A stretch of DNA of 64,000 bases from Ruminococcus flavefaciens ATCC 19208 (GTDB lineage Bacteria > Bacillota > Clostridia > Oscillospirales > Ruminococcaceae): NCBI RefSeq assembly GCF_000518765.1, contig NZ_KI912492.1:144095-208094 (forward strand), written 5' to 3'. Of this stretch, positions 42,000-49,493 are shown in pieces. Made by a program: the position numbers and the translations under genes. Position 1 is the stretch's first letter, and every line of letters begins with the position of its first letter. The notes below the pieces were generated by a model. That model worked only from the letters and a program-made list of their open reading frames with translations. It was not told the origin of the DNA and made no database searches.

Positions 42000-44741
42000 T
42001 TAAAAAGGGAATTCAGGTTCTGGCTTACCAAGATATGCGGTCAGCAATTCGATATCACTGTCAATATTACGTGGCTTGATTCGCTTGAGCACTTTCTCCT
42101 CCACTTCCGGTGTCCAGTATATTTTCAGCAGGTTTTGTGTTCGGGTAATTGCTGTGTAGAAGATGTTATGCGTTATCAACTCATCAACCTCGTCCGTAAT
42201 TACGAGTTTTACTGATGTGTACTCTAAGCCTTGTGCTTTGTGAATAGAAACGGCATAGGCAATCTGAAACGGTACAACTGTTCGAGATACGTTACCATCG
42301 TCATCCTCGTCCTCATCTTTTGTTTGAAAAACAGCAAAGCTAACGATGGAATTGCCTTTTTCTGACTCTCCGATGTATTCGAGATCATACCACCCAGCTT
42401 CGCGTTCATCAATAAGCTTTTCAAGTTCGATATCAAATATTATTCTCGCATCGACTGTTCCGGCATCCAGAATTTCTATCTTTATAATTTTGCCTTTCAT
42501 ATTATTGTAAATTAACGGATGAAAACGCGAGGATTCGAGAAACAGCACCGGATCATCAACTTTATATTGCTGTATTCCCCACGAGAAAGCCGGGTTCGGA
42601 TTGCTCTCCTGAAGGAAGCGGTTTATGTTGTTGATACCATATAAGCCATCATAATTTAAGCATAGTGTGACTTCATCCTCAACTTCCTTAACGAAAAGCG
42701 TTTGATCCACTTTCAGAGAGCGACGTTGTTTTTCTACCCATTCATTGACATCATCGGACATTTCACGAACTTTAGACCACAGATCCAAAAGCCGTTGATT
42801 ATTTCTTGCACGATATGGCTCTGTCAATTCATACACAGACTTGCTCGGAATAAAATGTCTTAATGCTGTGAACCAGTTACCAAACCGGATAGAATTTATC
42901 TGGTATGTGTCTCCGACCAGTAAAATAATACTGAAATTCGCCTTGTTCAGGATTTTCACCATATCGTTATTATTGACCGTACTACATTCGTCTATTATCA
43001 GCAGATGATAGTCGGTACTGAATGATTCACGTTGCAGGAAACTTGCAATAGTGGAAAAAGTACAGTGATCTGCGTCAACGCGTCGTTTTAAATTATCGAT
43101 AGCAGGATTAGTCTGCGCCAGAAACAGTTTCTTTTCATCGTTAAATAGATGTGACACGTGATTAATCAAAGTGGACTTGCCAACACCCGCAGATCCATAT
43201 ATAGCAGCAACACATGATTGCTCGAACATATGACGAAGGATTTCACGCTTTTCGTCACAGTCCACTCCGGACTTGCCGCTGTCAAGCCATTCCTCTGCAA
43301 GGAGCCGGTAATCTTGACAACCCTCTGTTGTCAACTGTCTAAGCGTTTTAATGATGGAACAAGTATCGATTTTGTATTCGTTTATAAAAATATGATCGTT
43401 GGCGATTACGAGTTTACTTCTCTCTCTATGACCAAACCATAGTGTGTCGTTGTAGGTTTGAGCGAGAGATGCGGTATCGCCATAATTCGCAACCTCTGAA
43501 AGCGGTGTGAAAATCCTGCCTGAGATTTCTGTATTATTACGAATTTGCCGTGCCAGAAGTTCGTGCTGTCTATTATATGTCGGGATGCAGGAAAAGAGCG
43601 CACCGAGCTTAGGGTTATGCCCGAGTGGTGAACTGATGAAAGGCATAGTGTCAAAAGGTATACAGCCGTTTAAGAGGTAAAGATTTGAAAGGTTTGAGTT
43701 GGAAGAACCGTTTCGTTGCCCTTTGATTATTTCGTTGTTCATGTTGAAAAGAAGATATCTGAGGATATTTTGACCTGCGCCCTCATTTCTGATAAGGGTA
43801 CGACAGCGGTCGAGTATATCTATAAACACGCTTGATCTCAGGTGACTTCTCCAATTCCCGGTAACATTCCGATACGCAATATCTGAGAAATCAATCAGTT
43901 CGGTCAAGGAGTATCCATTAGCCGTGAGAAACCTGCATATTTCTCTCTGCTCCGGATATGGGACTTTTGTTCTGTCACCAGTTATGAGCGAGATGAAATT
44001 CTGGTATTCACATCCTCTTATTGAAACCTCCCAACCGACAATGATTGCAATAGGCATCGTTTTTCCAAGTATTTCAATGCTGTCTTGAACGACCTGAATT
44101 TTGGACGCATAGTTGCTTGTAATCGGAAGCTTTGTAAATGCTATAACACGATTCGTTTTGGAGTTTTTGCCGCTTACTGGAGTAAAGGTGACCTCGTAAT
44201 ATATTTCATTTGCCGCAAAGAACGGCTTTATTTTCTGTATATAATACTTGTTTCCCTTATCATAAAAGCCTGCAGGATGTTGCTCGATTTTATATGCTAT
44301 CTTCGCATAATACTCCTGTAATGCAGAATCAAGATGAAGCGGAAATTTGTTCAGGTTATGCAGAATCTGCATATTGAAATGCCTGCGAAGGAGCTTTTTT
44401 GTTTCCAGAAGGTACTGATAATATTTCAACATCAAGCGCTCAGAAGCATTCTCGTCAAGTGTGCTATGGGCAGCGATAATCTGCAGATAGTTTCTGAACC
44501 GGAACAATGTTTTCAATTCACCGTTCGTCTGCGAGAATTCCATAGCCGCAGCAATGTTCTCGTCGGAATCGTCAATGTCTCTGCCTCCGGCATAGAACTT
44601 CAACATAACCTGTTCAACGAGATGTATCAACTGTGCAAGTATATCCTGAGAAATCGCCCCACGCGATTCATTATCGATGCTGTCTAAATAGCTGCAGATT
44701 TTGTTGTCGATGGTTACGATATTTGCGTCAATCATAAACAT
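42000..44741 (-). CDS. Large SF1 helicase with unknown N-terminal half
   Basis: 913 aa. The C-terminal half is a superfamily 1 helicase of RecD/AAA_30-UvrD_C_2 type: Walker A YGSAGVGKSTL (about 513-523), Walker B LLIIDECSTV (about 578), VGDTYQINSI (motif III), and the late YAVSIHKAQGLEY (about 827) and FYTAITRTQNLL (about 860). Residues 1-490 match nothing I know; they are mixed alpha/beta and could hold a nuclease or recognition domain. The start giving MFMIDANIV has AGGAAAAATA upstream. It lies downstream of a 285-aa gene on the same strand with a long hairpin between. Defence or plasmid-control role is inferred from the island. Confidence 0.8.
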   Translation of the reverse strand: MFMIDANIVTIDNKICSYLDSIDNESRGAISQDILAQLIHLVEQVMLKFYAGGRDIDDSDENIAAAMEFSQTNGELKTLFRFRNYLQIIAAHSTLDENASERLMLKYYQYLLETKKLLRRHFNMQILHNLNKFPLHLDSALQEYYAKIAYKIEQHPAGFYDKGNKYYIQKIKPFFAANEIYYEVTFTPVSGKNSKTNRVIAFTKLPITSNYASKIQVVQDSIEILGKTMPIAIIVGWEVSIRGCEYQNFISLITGDRTKVPYPEQREICRFLTANGYSLTELIDFSDIAYRNVTGNWRSHLRSSVFIDILDRCRTLIRNEGAGQNILRYLLFNMNNEIIKGQRNGSSNSNLSNLYLLNGCIPFDTMPFISSPLGHNPKLGALFSCIPTYNRQHELLARQIRNNTEISGRIFTPLSEVANYGDTASLAQTYNDTLWFGHRERSKLVIANDHIFINEYKIDTCSIIKTLRQLTTEGCQDYRLLAEEWLDSGKSGVDCDEKREILRHMFEQSCVAAIYGSAGVGKSTLINHVSHLFNDEKKLFLAQTNPAIDNLKRRVDADHCTFSTIASFLQRESFSTDYHLLIIDECSTVNNNDMVKILNKANFSIILLVGDTYQINSIRFGNWFTALRHFIPSKSVYELTEPYRARNNQRLLDLWSKVREMSDDVNEWVEKQRRSLKVDQTLFVKEVEDEVTLCLNYDGLYGINNINRFLQESNPNPAFSWGIQQYKVDDPVLFLESSRFHPLIYNNMKGKIIKIEILDAGTVDARIIFDIELEKLIDEREAGWYDLEYIGESEKGNSIVSFAVFQTKDEDEDDDGNVSRTVVPFQIAYAVSIHKAQGLEYTSVKLVITDEVDELITHNIFYTAITRTQNLLKIYWTPEVEEKVLKRIKPRNIDSDIELLTAYLGKPEPEFPF

Positions 44742-44771
44742 TATTTTTCCTACGCTCCCTTCTATTGTCAA

Positions 44772-44820
44772 ATAGGCAGGTACAAGCCTTTTACTTATAT
44801 AGCGGCTCGTACCTGCCTAT
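44772..44820 (-). promoter_or_regulatory. Long hairpin between the 285-aa gene and the helicase gene
   Basis: Perfect 12-bp arms ATAGGCAGGTAC and GTACCTGCCTAT enclose inner arms GAGCC/GGCTT. There is no T-run after it on the minus strand, so it is not a standard terminator; it may set the ratio of the two proteins or protect the helicase mRNA. Confidence 0.6.
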
Positions 44821-44824
44821 GTCG

Positions 44825-45682
44825 TTATTCTTCTCCATCTGCCCAATCTGGCACGAGCGCCTCATACGGGAATACGCCCACATACTCATCGGGGTGAAGT
44901 TTGACATAATTATTTCTCAACTGATGCTGAATACTACGGAGGGGAGGCTGGAAAGCCGTGATGATCGTTCCCTTAGTATTCGGATTTAATGTATCACACA
45001 TTTGTTTCAGAAGTCCCAGCGTTTCTATCACGCAGGAGCGGAGGATGAGGTTTTGAAACTTGCTGGACTCCGTCTCCCATTTATCAATGAATAGAGTTTC
45101 AATCTGCTTTGAGATGTTTCCGGCAAACCATACTTCGGCATAGCCTTCACCAATACACAGCTTTATGATTTTGTCGTAATCTGCATGGAAGTCTTGCAGC
45201 AATTCACGGTCAACTTGTGAAAGCTCAGCCCCACCGACCTCTGTTTCTGAAACAACGGCTTCGACTTCTAAGGGAAGCTGGGTGTCCGATTTGCTTGTTG
45301 CAGGTGGACTAATGATTTCAAGAACAATAGTCACAAGAAGATTAGCACAGGCTTCCGGCACAAAAACGTTCTCAATATTGTTTTCCTTCAGCCACGCCTC
45401 AATGCTATCATACGAATCTGTATCATCCATCCGCTTTTCGATCCATGAGGTAAACTTCTTAATGTCTTTCTGGTCATATAGAAACTGAGCGTCCTTCGGT
45501 TGAATTGGACGGTCGCCCCTGATATATCTGTATTTTGTATCAGGTTTGCGTTTGAGGAGCGCACAGGCATCCATCGCCGAATCTTTGATAAAACTCCCGA
45601 CCAACTCCGTAAAGTAGTCCGCTTCTGATTTGCCATACGATATGTAGGGAGAAAGTCCCAGTGAATATTCCGAAAATGTCAT
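44825..45682 (-). CDS. Unknown 285-aa partner of the SF1 helicase
   Basis: 285 aa, no recognised family. It is soluble, acidic and mostly helical by residue pattern; landmarks are FSEYSLGLSPYISYGKSEAD at the start, ANLLVTIVLEII near residue 120, and a Pro-rich end YVGVFPYEALVPDWADGEE. The ATG is preceded by GGGGGATTAAT. It is the first gene of a two-gene operon with the helicase and carries an unusual leader of 10-bp GTCCG repeats. The constant pairing with a helicase is the only clue to its job. Confidence 0.65.
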   Translation of the reverse strand: MTFSEYSLGLSPYISYGKSEADYFTELVGSFIKDSAMDACALLKRKPDTKYRYIRGDRPIQPKDAQFLYDQKDIKKFTSWIEKRMDDTDSYDSIEAWLKENNIENVFVPEACANLLVTIVLEIISPPATSKSDTQLPLEVEAVVSETEVGGAELSQVDRELLQDFHADYDKIIKLCIGEGYAEVWFAGNISKQIETLFIDKWETESSKFQNLILRSCVIETLGLLKQMCDTLNPNTKGTIITAFQPPLRSIQHQLRNNYVKLHPDEYVGVFPYEALVPDWADGEE

Positions 45683-45690
45683 ATTAATCC

Positions 45691-45730
45691 CCCTGTCCGA
45701 AACTGTCCGTGTCTGTCCGTCCAGTCCGAG
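45691..45730 (-). repeat. 10-bp direct repeats (CTGTCCG) in the operon leader
   Basis: Plus-strand reading shows CTGTCCG three times at exactly 10-bp steps and a fourth GTCCG after 9 bp. On the transcribed minus strand they read CGGACAG and abut the ribosome site of the 285-aa gene. Confidence 0.75.
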
Positions 45731-45815
45731 TTTCGGGCAGGGCGTTTTGCTATAATGGAATTGCAAGACACAGAGGCACATCAAGCGTTCTCCGGATAAA
45801 CGTGTATACATATTT

Positions 45816-45844
45816 ATTGTAGCACATTTTGGCGAGAATTGCAA
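45816..45844 (-). promoter_or_regulatory. Promoter of the 285-aa/helicase operon
   Basis: Minus strand TTGCAA, 17 bp, TACAAT. The leader to the start codon is about 130 nt and contains the 10-bp repeats. Confidence 0.7.
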
Positions 45845-45883
45845 GGATATGTTACGAGTTTCAATATGGAAAGAGGCAAGATT

Positions 45884-46072
45884 ATGACAAATAAAGAGAA
45901 GATTGTTTCAGCACATCTGGCAGCCAACTTGCTTGTTGCTGTCAGTACTTACCATTCAACGGAAATTGCCGCCTCCGTGGTTGACCACTACGGCGATTTT
46001 CAGAGAATCGGTAACTTGGAGCAGGAAGAAATGATGGACGACCTCATTAGTAAGCTGAACGATTTGGACTGA
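45884..46072 (+). CDS. Small hypothetical protein, left edge of the phage-like region
   Basis: 62 aa, helical and acidic at its end (EQEEMMDDLISKLNDLD); no family recognised. The ATG giving MTNKEK has AGAGGCAAGATT upstream. It is divergent from the helicase operon and the first plus-strand gene of the phage-like block, so it could belong to either. Confidence 0.5.
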   Translation: MTNKEKIVSAHLAANLLVAVSTYHSTEIAASVVDHYGDFQRIGNLEQEEMMDDLISKLNDLD

Positions 46073-46582
46073 GCGGTACTCAAAACCGCCGGAAGTGTCC
46101 AATTGTATGTGAAGGCAGTTTCGACAAAACCGTCCAGAAACATCTGTTCTCTATCGTCGAAACAGAGATTTTATTTTGTAAAATCAGAAAAGTTGCACAC
46201 AAACGTGCAACTTTCGGGCTTATCGGAGCTATTTATGGAGGGCTTTATAAAAAATATCGTCTGGGAGTTAATTATTCGACACCTTTCTTATACTGTATCT
46301 CATGATGATAGTTGTAAACTTTCCGTGAATCTTTCTCAATAATCAACTGTTTTCCGTTGTATTGAGTCCGATTTCTGCCCCCTTATAGAAGAGCTTTTGT
46401 CCCGGACAAGACGTTAAACTGTCTGTTGCTGCATACTGCGCCGAATGATCAACGGTGGCTCAACGGTCTGTGGCAGGACAAGTTAATATGCACGGCTGTC
46501 AATTGAGCTGACGGCTGCAATCCTGAATGGAGTAATCCATCTGGAATGCGGTCTGATTCGTCATGCCCATTTGCCGGTAGAG
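46073..46582. other. Gene-free stretch before the phage sigma-like gene
   Basis: No convincing gene. It holds a 10-bp perfect hairpin AAAGTTGCAC/GTGCAACTTT at 46189-46214, and at 46481-46490 the string AGTTAATATG, which equals the -10 region of the four phage promoters at 60-63.6 kb, but without their -35 box. Confidence 0.5.
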
Positions 46583-46613
46583 ATTCCTCCATTCGCAAGT
46601 CAAATGGAGGAAT
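46583..46613 (+). promoter_or_regulatory. Hairpin that buries the ribosome site of the sigma-like gene
   Basis: Perfect 11-bp arms ATTCCTCCATT and AATGGAGGAAT around a 9-nt loop. The second arm contains the GGAGG ribosome site (46606-46610) of the gene starting at 46618. The stem is followed by TTTTT, so it could also act as a terminator. Confidence 0.75.
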
Positions 46614-46617
46614 TTTT

Positions 46618-47112
46618 ATGTCAAAACAGTTTTACCTGCCAATGCGTGATGCCAATGATCCGCACAAAGTTACTCTGATTCCTGTTTCCGAGGAAGTCTA
46701 TACCAATATTACACCGGAAACAAACCGTATCCGCAGCCGCCGCCAGTATCATGGGCAGTGCTGCTGCCCGAAGCAGTACCTTTGGAAATGTGACGGAGAC
46801 TGTGACGTCTGTGAGTATCGTGCTGCCGGGGACAACATTTCCCTCGATTATGAGACGGAAATGCACGGCGACACCTTCGCAGATACATCCGATACTGAAG
46901 AAATCGTCACCGACCAGATCCTGATGCGTCAGCTTTTCGAACGGCTGAAAGAACTGATGCCCGAAGCTATCACCGTCGGTCAGATGAGCCTTGATGAAGA
47001 TATGTCCGAGCGAAAGTGTCTGGAACAGCTCAATCTGAAGCGCAGCACCTATCGTTCACAGCTTGAAAAGGCACGGAAACAGCTTGAATCCGAGTTCGGA
47101 AAATTTTTCTGA
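46618..47112 (+). CDS. Phage sigma-70-like factor with a Cys-rich N-terminal part
   Basis: 164 aa. The N-terminal half has a Cys cluster (GQCCCPKQYLWKCDGDCDVC, about residues 42-61). The C-terminal half ends in a sigma region 4-like helix-turn-helix (SERKCLEQLNLKRSTYRSQLEKARKQL). Proteins of this design open the early gene block of many gut Firmicutes phages and related elements. It may direct or modulate transcription of the following genes. The ATG giving MSKQFY is preceded by GGAGGAATTTTT, which lies in a hairpin. A 38-nt repeat element begins 5 nt after the stop. Confidence 0.7.
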   Translation: MSKQFYLPMRDANDPHKVTLIPVSEEVYTNITPETNRIRSRRQYHGQCCCPKQYLWKCDGDCDVCEYRAAGDNISLDYETEMHGDTFADTSDTEEIVTDQILMRQLFERLKELMPEAITVGQMSLDEDMSERKCLEQLNLKRSTYRSQLEKARKQLESEFGKFF

Positions 47113-47116
47113 AAAA

Positions 47117-47154
47117 GTTTCGTCCAAAACGCCCTCGATCCTGTAGTGGGTTGT
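47117..47154 (+). repeat. 38-nt post-stop element, copy A
   Basis: Begins GTTTCGTCCAAAACGC and ends CTGTAGTGGGTTGT. 35 of 38 positions are identical to 51473-51510. Both copies begin within 5 nt of a stop codon and precede a small gene. Confidence 0.8.
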
Positions 47155-47173
47155 GAAGGGAGGTGAACGACAC

Positions 47174-47350
47174 ATGAACAGGAAAACCCAAGAACTGATC
47201 GACACCCTGATGGCAATCTCTGTGGTGTCAAAGAGACTCGCAAAAAATCTGGCAAAGGAGGACAAGCATAATGGATCCGATGATGGAACTGGTAAACGCC
47301 CTGAATGCACTTACTGCTGCATTACAGAAATTCTCGTCGCAGACAACTAA
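47174..47350 (+). CDS. Small phage protein
   Basis: 58 aa. The first 35 residues (MNRKTQELIDTLMAISVVSK and onward) are helical and resemble a short protein found at this place in related phages; the tail, which overlaps the next gene by 80 bp in another frame, looks random. AAGGGAGGTGAACGACAC is a strong ribosome site. Function unknown. Confidence 0.55.
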   Translation: MNRKTQELIDTLMAISVVSKRLAKNLAKEDKHNGSDDGTGKRPECTYCCITEILVADN

Positions 47351-47615
47351 CGCCTATCTCGACACATTCGAGGAGATCTACGATCCCGAAAAGGACGAGC
47401 CGCAGGCAGCGGAAGCACCGAAAGAACAGCCGACACTGAAGCATGAAGAAGCGACTGTCACCTTCGTGCAGCTCCGCAGCCGCCTTTCGGAGATCTCCCG
47501 CAGCGGCAAGACGGCGGAGGTAAAAGAACTGATCGCCAAGTACGGTGCATCAAAGCTCTCGGATATTGCCGAAAGCGACTACGTCGCTGTGCTGACAGAA
47601 GCGGAGGGATTGTGA
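47271..47615 (+). CDS. Phage hypothetical protein before DUF2800
   Basis: 114 aa. An N-terminal helix (MELVNALNALTAALQKF), an acidic linker, then a C-terminal motif VTFVQLRSRLSEISRSGKTAEVKELIAKYGASKLSDI like those seen in phage rRNA- or ssDNA-associated small proteins. AAAGGAGGACAAGCATA precedes the ATG. Its stop overlaps the next start (TGATG), indicating coupling with the DUF2800 protein. Confidence 0.6.
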   Translation: MDPMMELVNALNALTAALQKFSSQTTNAYLDTFEEIYDPEKDEPQAAEAPKEQPTLKHEEATVTFVQLRSRLSEISRSGKTAEVKELIAKYGASKLSDIAESDYVAVLTEAEGL

Positions 47616-48733
47616 TGCCCGGAACACACGCGATTCTGTCACCGTCAAGCAGCGAACGCTGGATCAACTGCCCACCCTCCGCAAAGGAGAACGCGGGCGG
47701 CGATACCGGCAGCACTTACGCGCAGCAAGGAACTGACGCACACGCCCTCTGCGAGTACAAGGTCAAGAAGGCGCTCGGCTTCAAGGTGCGCGATCCCACT
47801 GACGATCTGGAGTACTTCGACGAGGAAATGGCAGAATGCACCGACGCTTACTGCGAATTCGTCATGGAGCAGGTTGCAGCAGCAAAGGAGACCTGCCCCG
47901 ATCCGCAGGTACTGGTCGAGCAGCGCCTCGACTTCACACGCTGGGTTGCTGAGAGCTTCGGCACCGCAGACTGTATCATTGTAGCTGATGGCACGATGAC
48001 CGTCATCGACTTCAAATACGGTCTGGGCGTTCTGGTCGATGCCGATGGCAACAGCCAGATGCGGATGTATGCGCTCGGCGCTTTGAATCTCTTCGAGAGC
48101 CTGTATGACATCCAGACCGTCCGCATGATCATTTTCCAGCCCCGCCGCGATAATGTCAGCATCGCAGAGGTCACAAAGGAGGAGCTGCTCGACTGGGCGG
48201 AGGAAGTCCTTATCCCTGCTGCGGCACTTGCGGCAAAGGGCGAGGGCGATTATAGTGCGGGCAAGCACTGCCAATTCTGCAAGATCAAGGCGACCTGCCG
48301 CAAGCGGGCGGAGTACAATCTCCAGATGGCGCAGTACGACTTCGCTGTCCCAGACACACTCGCCGATGACGAGATCAGCATGATTCTTGATCGTGCCGAC
48401 ACCTTCATCGGCTGGGTAAACGACGTCAAAGCCTATGCGCTCGAACAAGCAATCAGCGGCAAGCAGTACCCCGGCTTCAAGGTCGTGGAAGGACGCAGCA
48501 ACCGCAGATACACAAACCCCGATGCTGTTGCAGCGGCAGTCACCGATGCAGGCTACGATCCTTTTGAGAAAAAGCTCATGGGTGTGACCGCAATGACCAA
48601 GCTGCTCGGCACCAAGAAGTTCAACACCCTGCTCGGCTCCCTGATCGAAAAGCCGCAGGGCAAACCCACACTCGTACCAGAGTCGGACAAACGCCCGGCA
48701 TGGACAATCAATGATTTTCAGGAGGAAGATTAA
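47615..48733 (+). CDS. DUF2800 phage protein, PD-(D/E)XK nuclease fold
   Basis: 372 aa. Start PGTHAILSPSSSERWINCPP, then GTDAHALCEY, and the nuclease core VIDFKYG at about residue 130 (the D-x-K of PD-(D/E)XK) with NSQMRMYALGAL after it. A Cas4-like Cys cluster CQFCKIKATCRKRA near 220 may hold an iron-sulfur site. DUF2800 proteins lie beside DUF2815 and a family A polymerase in phages and probably process DNA ends for recombination or replication. Confidence 0.85.
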   Translation: MPGTHAILSPSSSERWINCPPSAKENAGGDTGSTYAQQGTDAHALCEYKVKKALGFKVRDPTDDLEYFDEEMAECTDAYCEFVMEQVAAAKETCPDPQVLVEQRLDFTRWVAESFGTADCIIVADGTMTVIDFKYGLGVLVDADGNSQMRMYALGALNLFESLYDIQTVRMIIFQPRRDNVSIAEVTKEELLDWAEEVLIPAAALAAKGEGDYSAGKHCQFCKIKATCRKRAEYNLQMAQYDFAVPDTLADDEISMILDRADTFIGWVNDVKAYALEQAISGKQYPGFKVVEGRSNRRYTNPDAVAAAVTDAGYDPFEKKLMGVTAMTKLLGTKKFNTLLGSLIEKPQGKPTLVPESDKRPAWTINDFQEED

Positions 48734-48734
48734 C

Positions 48735-49307
48735 ATGGCAAAGATTATCAATCCCACAAAGGTCGTTACTGGCAAGAACACCCGCTTCAGCTACCTCATC
48801 GTGAATGAACCGAAGGCGATCAACGGCGGCACTCCGAAGTACAGCGTGAGCCTCATCATCCCGAAGTCCGATACCATGACCGTCGAGAAGATCAAGGCTG
48901 CGATCAAGGCTGCCTACGACGAGGGGCAGGGCAAGCTCAAGGGCAACGGAAAGTCTGTGCCGCCGCTGAAGGCAATCAAGACTCCGCTGCGTGACGGAGA
49001 CGAGGAACGCCCCGATGATGAGGCATACGCAGGCTGCTACTTCATCAACGCCAACAGCGCTACGAAGCCCGGTGTTGTGGATGCTTCCTGCCAGCCGATC
49101 CTCGATACCAGCGAGCTTTACTCCGGCATCTACGGCAGAGCTTCCATCAACTTCTATGCCTTCAACACCAACGGCAACAAGGGCATCGCCTGCGGTCTGA
49201 ACAACCTCCAGAAGCTCCGCGACGGAGAGCCTCTCGGCGGCAAGTCCCGTGCTGAGGATGATTTCGCAGACATGGATGATGACGACGACGACGATTTCCT
49301 TTCGTGA
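48735..49307 (+). CDS. DUF2815 phage protein, probable ssDNA-binding
   Basis: 190 aa. The core (KVVTGKNTRFSYLIVNEPKA, then YSVSLIIPKSD and INFYAFNTNGNKGIACGLNN) has the OB-fold features assigned to DUF2815. The tail is a run of Asp (MDDDDDDDFLS), as in single-stranded-DNA-binding proteins whose acidic C-terminus binds partner enzymes. AGGAGGAAGATTAAC precedes the ATG. It is one base downstream of the DUF2800 gene and before the DNA polymerase. Confidence 0.85.
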   Translation: MAKIINPTKVVTGKNTRFSYLIVNEPKAINGGTPKYSVSLIIPKSDTMTVEKIKAAIKAAYDEGQGKLKGNGKSVPPLKAIKTPLRDGDEERPDDEAYAGCYFINANSATKPGVVDASCQPILDTSELYSGIYGRASINFYAFNTNGNKGIACGLNNLQKLRDGEPLGGKSRAEDDFADMDDDDDDDFLS

Positions 49308-49316
49308 GGTAACGGT

Positions 49317-49430
49317 ATGAATACAGTATTCACGATGATTATGGGTGTGTCCGGCTGCATTATGATGCTCTGCTGGACAACCATCTCGATCACTATTCTG
49401 ATCGACACCTTCAAGAACCGTAAGAAATAA
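49317..49430 (+). CDS. 37-aa single-helix membrane protein
   Basis: Starts MNTVFTMIMGVSGCIMM and ends FKNRKK: one hydrophobic helix of about 25 residues with a basic cytoplasmic tail. GAGGTAAC precedes the ATG, 9 bp after the DUF2815 stop. Its size and topology suit a small phage membrane protein such as a superinfection or membrane-anchor factor, but no function is known. Confidence 0.55.
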   Translation: MNTVFTMIMGVSGCIMMLCWTTISITILIDTFKNRKK

Positions 49431-49493
49431 CAACGCAATGTCGGGAGGGCGACTGACGGGATTCCGTCCGGGTGGGTTTAAGGATGTGTAACC

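Noticed and set aside
46103..46342. 79-codon frame in the gap before the sigma-like gene
   Set aside because: No ribosome site, includes a strong hairpin, and the sequence has no protein-like pattern.
47645..48781. Long open frame (378 codons) on the minus strand opposite the DUF2800 gene
   Set aside because: It mirrors a clear plus-strand gene of a known family, has no ribosome site, and arises from the GC-rich codon pattern of the phage block.
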